A stretch of DNA of 10,796 nucleotides from Labilibaculum sp032125735. GTDB taxonomy: Bacteria > Bacteroidota > Bacteroidia > Bacteroidales > Marinifilaceae. Positions within the stretch are counted from its first letter, which is position 1. Each line of letters starts with the position of its first letter. The stretch covers positions 1 through 10,796 of the forward strand of contig JAQBBZ010000115.1 in the NCBI GenBank assembly GCA_032125735.1, given 5' to 3'. Positions 7,738-10,796 of the stretch are shown here, in pieces. Position numbers and translations under genes: made by a program. The notes beneath the pieces were generated by a model. That model saw nothing but the letters and a program-made list of their open reading frames with translations. It made no database searches and was not told the origin of the DNA.

Positions 7738-7771
7738 AAAATGTCTACCTATTAGCCTAAAATGTCCACCT
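7738..7771. promoter_or_regulatory. Two 13-base direct repeats on a 21-base period, candidate HTCS binding site
   Basis: AAAATGTCTACCT at 7738-7750 recurs as AAAATGTCCACCT at 7759-7771, with 12 of 13 positions identical and start-to-start distance of 21 bases, which is two turns of DNA. AraC-type regulators commonly bind such same-face direct repeats, each helix-turn-helix pair contacting one half. The site lies between the HTCS gene and its divergent neighbours, where the HTCS should act. It lies about 127 bases from the HTCS start and 266 bases from the lipoprotein start, so which promoter it serves is not certain. Confidence 0.55.
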
Positions 7772-7900
7772 CCTCGTGATAAATAAACCCCATTATTATA
7801 CCATCAAATTTAATAGTCCAAACTCCAAGTAAGCGATGATGATATTTAGTATTAAACCAATAGACCATATAACTCATTCCAAACAATTTCGGGATGAGAC

Positions 7901-7908
7901 TATGTTTG
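7901..7908 (+). promoter_or_regulatory. Candidate -7 promoter element for the lipoprotein-SusC genes
   Basis: TATGTTTG is an exact match to the Bacteroidota -7 consensus TAnnTTTG. Transcription would begin near 7915, giving a leader of about 120 bases before the lipoprotein start. No -33 TTG is seen at the usual spacing, which is acceptable for an activator-dependent promoter but leaves the call weak. Confidence 0.35.
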
Positions 7909-8004
7909 CACAATGCAATAAATGAGTTCTGGATAAATCATCACGTTAGGCCTACTTACATTGGTTTCAGTGTTATGAGTGAAACTAGTTATTAACCCAA
8001 TACC

Positions 8005-8013
8005 TATATTTTG
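8005..8013 (+). promoter_or_regulatory. Alternative -7-like element close to the lipoprotein start
   Basis: TATATTTTG resembles TAnnTTTG with one extra T. It would start transcription only about 15-20 bases before the 8037 ATG and would favour the downstream start codon at 8085. It competes with the element at 7901-7908 as the promoter of this unit. Confidence 0.2.
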
Positions 8014-8036
8014 TATGTTACATTAACTCTAACCTT

Positions 8037-8963
8037 ATGAAGAATCGAAAAATGAAAAAAATTAATTATCAGAGATTTATAAAAATGAATCTTTCGAAGA
8101 TCTCGTTTTTATTATTTGCGATGGTCGTAATTTCTTTTACAACCAGTTGTGAAAAAGAAGAAACAGCCAACTTGCCAGTGACGACCACAGGTGAAGTTAC
8201 TGACATTACAGGTCAGAATGCTGTAGTGAGTGGCAGCGTCACATCAAACGGTGGATCAAAAATTCTTGCTATGGGAATTTGCTGGACGGCTGAAGATGTT
8301 GAGCCAACTGTAGAAGATAATTTTGCAGCAGTAGGTGAATTTACTCTAGATGGTATTTTACAGGAGGAATGGAATTATTCGGTGACTCTAAACGGGTTAG
8401 CTGTTAAAACGGCTTATAAAGCCAGAGCTTATGCTGCGAATGAAGCAGGTACTTCTTATGGAGAAACTATTTCTTTTACTTCTAAAGCAGGGAGAACTTA
8501 CCATGCCCTAACAGCGGATATGATTGACACATATACGCAAGAAGTTGAGGAAGGACCTAAGGAAGCTCTTGTTGATAACGATTTTGAGACCTATTGGCAT
8601 TCAGCTTGGTCTGATGAACCTGGTGCAGAAGTTATGCCATTGCCTCATCATATCCAAATTACATTTGCCGAAGCTAAAAACATTGGTGGTTTTCAATTCT
8701 GGACACGAAGTACTTCTAACAGAGGTAATGATCCTGTGGAATTCGATGTGCAAACGAGTACGGACGGCACCACTTACACAACCGTATGGACTTCAGAAAC
8801 TATAGCAACTCAGCCACGTCCTGCTGACAACTTGATAGCTCTTGATAAGAATTATACTTCTAAATACTTTAGAATAAGAGTTCTTGATACACGTACAACG
8901 GGTTTAACACACACTACGATGAGTGAGATAAAAGTGTTTGATGATGGTATGCTGCCTTATTAA
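8037..8963 (+). CDS. Surface-type lipoprotein with FN3-like and F5/8 type C domains
   Basis: A 308-residue lipoprotein. The hydrophobic segment ends in SFTTSC with Cys38 as the lipidation site, followed by EKEE, an acidic tract like the export signal that sends Bacteroidota lipoproteins to the cell surface. Residues about 47-149 form a fibronectin-III-like domain of the type common in Bacteroidota (MGICWTAEDVEPTVEDN, then TAYKARAYAANEAGTSYGE). Residues about 165-302 form an F5/8 type C (discoidin, CBM32-like) beta-sandwich: ALVDNDFETYWHSAW, HHIQITFAEAKNIGGFQFW, FDVQTSTDGTTYTTVW and KYFRIRVLDT. A glycan-binding role at the cell surface is inferred from these domains and from the SusC gene 77 bases downstream. 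The signal region is unusually long from the first ATG; Met17 at 8085 would give an ordinary 21-residue signal and may be the true start. No ribosome binding site decides between them. No catalytic domain is present. Confidence 0.87.
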   Translation: MKNRKMKKINYQRFIKMNLSKISFLLFAMVVISFTTSCEKEETANLPVTTTGEVTDITGQNAVVSGSVTSNGGSKILAMGICWTAEDVEPTVEDNFAAVGEFTLDGILQEEWNYSVTLNGLAVKTAYKARAYAANEAGTSYGETISFTSKAGRTYHALTADMIDTYTQEVEEGPKEALVDNDFETYWHSAWSDEPGAEVMPLPHHIQITFAEAKNIGGFQFWTRSTSNRGNDPVEFDVQTSTDGTTYTTVWTSETIATQPRPADNLIALDKNYTSKYFRIRVLDTRTTGLTHTTMSEIKVFDDGMLPY

Positions 8964-9040
8964 AAGGGAGTTGATCTAGAATAATTAAGAACAACATGTA
9001 TAATAGTTTATTTATCTAATTAAGATTTAAGATAATAATT

Positions 9041-10796
9041 ATGAGATATTTGCGACAAATAAAGTTTTTTCAAAAAAACTTTCAGAATAAAACGATGCAC
9101 CATACTCTCCCAAGTGTTCAAAAAGCGATAAGTTTGTTCGTTTTCATGCTGCTTTTTACAGCGATTGCAAGTGCACAATCTGTCGAAGTACGAGGGAAAG
9201 TAATTGATAATGAGAATCAGGAATCATTGCCAGGTGTCAGTATTGTAGTAAAGGGGACGACCCAAGGTGCTACAACTGATATTGATGGAGATTATACCCT
9301 AAAGGTAGGACAAGCCGATGCAACTTTAGTCTTTTCATTTATTGGTTACAAAACGCAGGAAGTGCCAGTTAACGGTCAGACAACGATTAATATTAATCTG
9401 GAAAGAACAACCAGTGATATTGATGAAGTTATGGTTATTGCATATGGAACGACAAAAAAATCAAATTTAACGGGTTCTGCTGTAGCATTAGGCAGCGAAG
9501 ACCTTAAAGATGTTTTTGTATCGAATGTAGCATCCATGCTTCAAGGTAAAGTTGCCGGAGTGTACTCATCTGCAGGAAGTGGACAACCTGGTTCCAGTTC
9601 AGAAATCACCATACGTGGTAAAGGTTCATTGTCAGGTACAACATCACCTCTTTGGGTGGTTGATGGTATTATAATGGGTAATTCTGACCCAGGCTTTAGC
9701 CCTGCTGATATTGAGAGTATTACTGTGTTGAAAGATGCTTCAGCTACATCATTGTATGGGTCTTTGGCTGCTAATGGGGTTATTTTATTACAAACTAAAA
9801 GAGCGAAAAAGGGTGAGTCCAAAATAAACGTCAATGCCACCTACGGACAGACCACTTTTAACACCGGGAATTTCTCCTTGATGAATTCTAAGGAATTATA
9901 TGATTATCAAAAAACATGGAACCCTAATGTTACAGAGGATGTATTAAAGACGGATACTGATTGGATGGATATTGGAACACAAACCGGAAAAGCACAAGAG
10001 TATAATGTTAACTATTCTGGTGGAAACGAAAAGATGACTGCATATTTGTCTGGTACTTATTACAATGAGACTGGCGCTTTAAAAGGATACGAATACGAAC
10101 GTTATTCAGCTATTGCAAACTTTGATATTAATGCCACTGAACGCCTTAAGATTAAAGTAAACTTATCTGGCGATTATCGTACAACAAAAGACCAGCAGCA
10201 TTCCTCATATGCTATGTTTACTTACATGCCATGGGATGAAGCTTATTTGCCTGATGGTTCTGTTTTAGATCCAAGAGTTGATAGTGGTAAAGAATATTTA
10301 CTCGCAAACGATAAAGTTTGGTATGGTAGAGACGAAAACAACTATCTATACGATTTACAATACAATTATGGCACATCACGCAGCAACAATCTTCGTGCAA
10401 ATATCGGCTTTGATTATAAAATCAACGATTGGTTGACTTTTTCTTCCATGAATAACATCGCTCTTAATTTTGGACAATCTGAATGGTATACTGATCCTCG
10501 TTCTATAAGTGGGCTGGCAGATAGAGGAACATTATATGAAAGTTATAGTTTTAGCAAAACCCGTTTTACCAACCAAATGCTTCGAATTAACAAGAGTTTT
10601 GGTCTTCATGCACTGAATGCATTTGTTGCTTGGGAATACACAGACTACCATTCTGACGACGCCGAGGCCACAGGTAAAGGTATTGCAGCAGGCCTTACTG
10701 TACTTAATACAACTGCAGAAGCTGTTTCGGTAGGTGGGTACAAAGGGGAAAGCGCCAAACAAAGTATGCTTGTCAATTTGCAATATGCCTATGATG
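9041..10796 (+). CDS. SusC/RagA-type TonB-dependent outer-membrane transporter, N-terminal part, runs off the right edge
   Basis: The open frame covers 585 residues without a stop to the window edge; full family members are about 1000 residues. It imports glycan fragments across the outer membrane using TonB energy, normally with a SusD lipoprotein lid. Seen in order: a basic N-terminus and signal peptide ending AIASA before Gln46, a carboxypeptidase-D-like regulatory domain at about 47-122 (VRGKVIDNENQESLPGVSIVVKG, then TTDIDGDYTL and FSFIGYK), a TonB-box region DEVMVIAYGT at 128-137, the plug domain at about 140-255 with the SusC/RagA signature LKDASATSLYGSLAANGVILL, and then barrel strands. 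Met19 at 9095 is an alternative start with a shorter signal; the first ATG is preferred because long basic N-termini are common in this family, but no ribosome binding site settles it. It follows the lipoprotein gene by 77 bases and is probably in the same operon. A SusD gene would be expected next. The substrate cannot be inferred. Confidence 0.96.
   Translation, partial: MRYLRQIKFFQKNFQNKTMHHTLPSVQKAISLFVFMLLFTAIASAQSVEVRGKVIDNENQESLPGVSIVVKGTTQGATTDIDGDYTLKVGQADATLVFSFIGYKTQEVPVNGQTTININLERTTSDIDEVMVIAYGTTKKSNLTGSAVALGSEDLKDVFVSNVASMLQGKVAGVYSSAGSGQPGSSSEITIRGKGSLSGTTSPLWVVDGIIMGNSDPGFSPADIESITVLKDASATSLYGSLAANGVILLQTKRAKKGESKINVNATYGQTTFNTGNFSLMNSKELYDYQKTWNPNVTEDVLKTDTDWMDIGTQTGKAQEYNVNYSGGNEKMTAYLSGTYYNETGALKGYEYERYSAIANFDINATERLKIKVNLSGDYRTTKDQQHSSYAMFTYMPWDEAYLPDGSVLDPRVDSGKEYLLANDKVWYGRDENNYLYDLQYNYGTSRSNNLRANIGFDYKINDWLTFSSMNNIALNFGQSEWYTDPRSISGLADRGTLYESYSFSKTRFTNQMLRINKSFGLHALNAFVAWEYTDYHSDDAEATGKGIAAGLTVLNTTAEAVSVGGYKGESAKQSMLVNLQYAYD

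Larger units (their letters stand above)
7612..8036. other. Divergent control region between the HTCS operon and the lipoprotein-SusC genes
   Basis: This 425-base AT-rich stretch carries no convincing coding sequence on either strand. It separates two divergent transcription units and so should contain both promoters and the HTCS operator. What I see in it, left to right: a -7-like element for the HTCS gene (7643-7650), an imperfect palindrome (7708-7729), two 13-base direct repeats on a 21-base period (7738-7771), a -7-like element facing right (7901-7908), and a second weaker one close to the lipoprotein start (8005-8013). Between 7772 and 7900 I see nothing I can name. No good -33 element was found for any of the candidate promoters. 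Confidence 0.6.

Noticed and set aside
7821..7965. Long-range inverted similarity between CCAAGTAAGCGATGATGAT near 7824 and the reverse complement of the stretch around 7935-7963
   Set aside because: The match needs several gaps and an inserted stretch, and the arms are about 100 bases apart; this is not distinguishable from chance in AT-rich DNA.
9541..9840. 99-codon open frame on the minus strand within the SusC gene
   Set aside because: The plus-strand frame carries the SusC plug domain and signature here, so this is a shadow.

Overview
The window looks like a chromosomal segment of a marine or gut-type member of the Bacteroidota. The evidence is a hybrid two-component system (HTCS), a SusC/RagA-type TonB-dependent transporter, a lipoprotein with an acidic stretch after its lipid-anchored cysteine, AT-rich intergenic DNA and TAnnTTTG-like -7 promoter elements. 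The order Marinilabiliales is my guess from overall flavour only. No rRNA, tRNA, CRISPR array, insertion sequence or phage gene was seen.

Layout. Positions 1-553 (minus) hold the N-terminal 184 residues of an M20-family aminoacyl-histidine/Xaa-His dipeptidase (PepD). It is probably a housekeeping gene unrelated to the rest. A 172-base AT-rich gap (554-725) follows; apart from the PepD ribosome binding site I see no convincing terminator or promoter in it. Positions 726-7611 (minus) hold three closely packed genes read from right to left: a 1369-residue HTCS sensor/regulator, then after 7 bases a membrane-anchored tetraheme c-type cytochrome fused to a SUMF1/FGE-like domain, then after 21 bases a Gfo/Idh/MocA oxidoreductase with a twin-arginine signal and a lipobox. 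Positions 7612-8036 form a 425-base divergent control region with a 21-base-period direct repeat, an imperfect palindrome and two -7-like promoter elements. Positions 8037-8963 (plus) encode a surface-type lipoprotein with a fibronectin-III-like domain and an F5/8 type C (discoidin/CBM32-like) domain. From 9041 to the right edge (plus) runs the N-terminal 585 residues of a SusC/RagA transporter, whose SusD partner would be expected beyond the window.

How it may work together (inference). The plus-strand genes look like the start of a polysaccharide utilization locus (PUL), and the HTCS would sense a glycan fragment in the periplasm and control it. The unusual part is that the HTCS appears to be co-transcribed with two exported redox-type proteins: a NapC/NrfH-like tetraheme cytochrome with a SUMF1-like domain, and a Tat-exported sugar-oxidoreductase-like protein. 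This suggests a periplasmic oxidation or reduction step on a sugar, coupled to the quinone pool and controlled with the PUL. No function has been shown for such a unit as far as I can tell from the sequence alone. The SUMF1-like domain lacks the catalytic cysteines of formylglycine-generating enzyme, and it carries a DxxSGAT tract that resembles the flavin-attachment motif used by ApbE.
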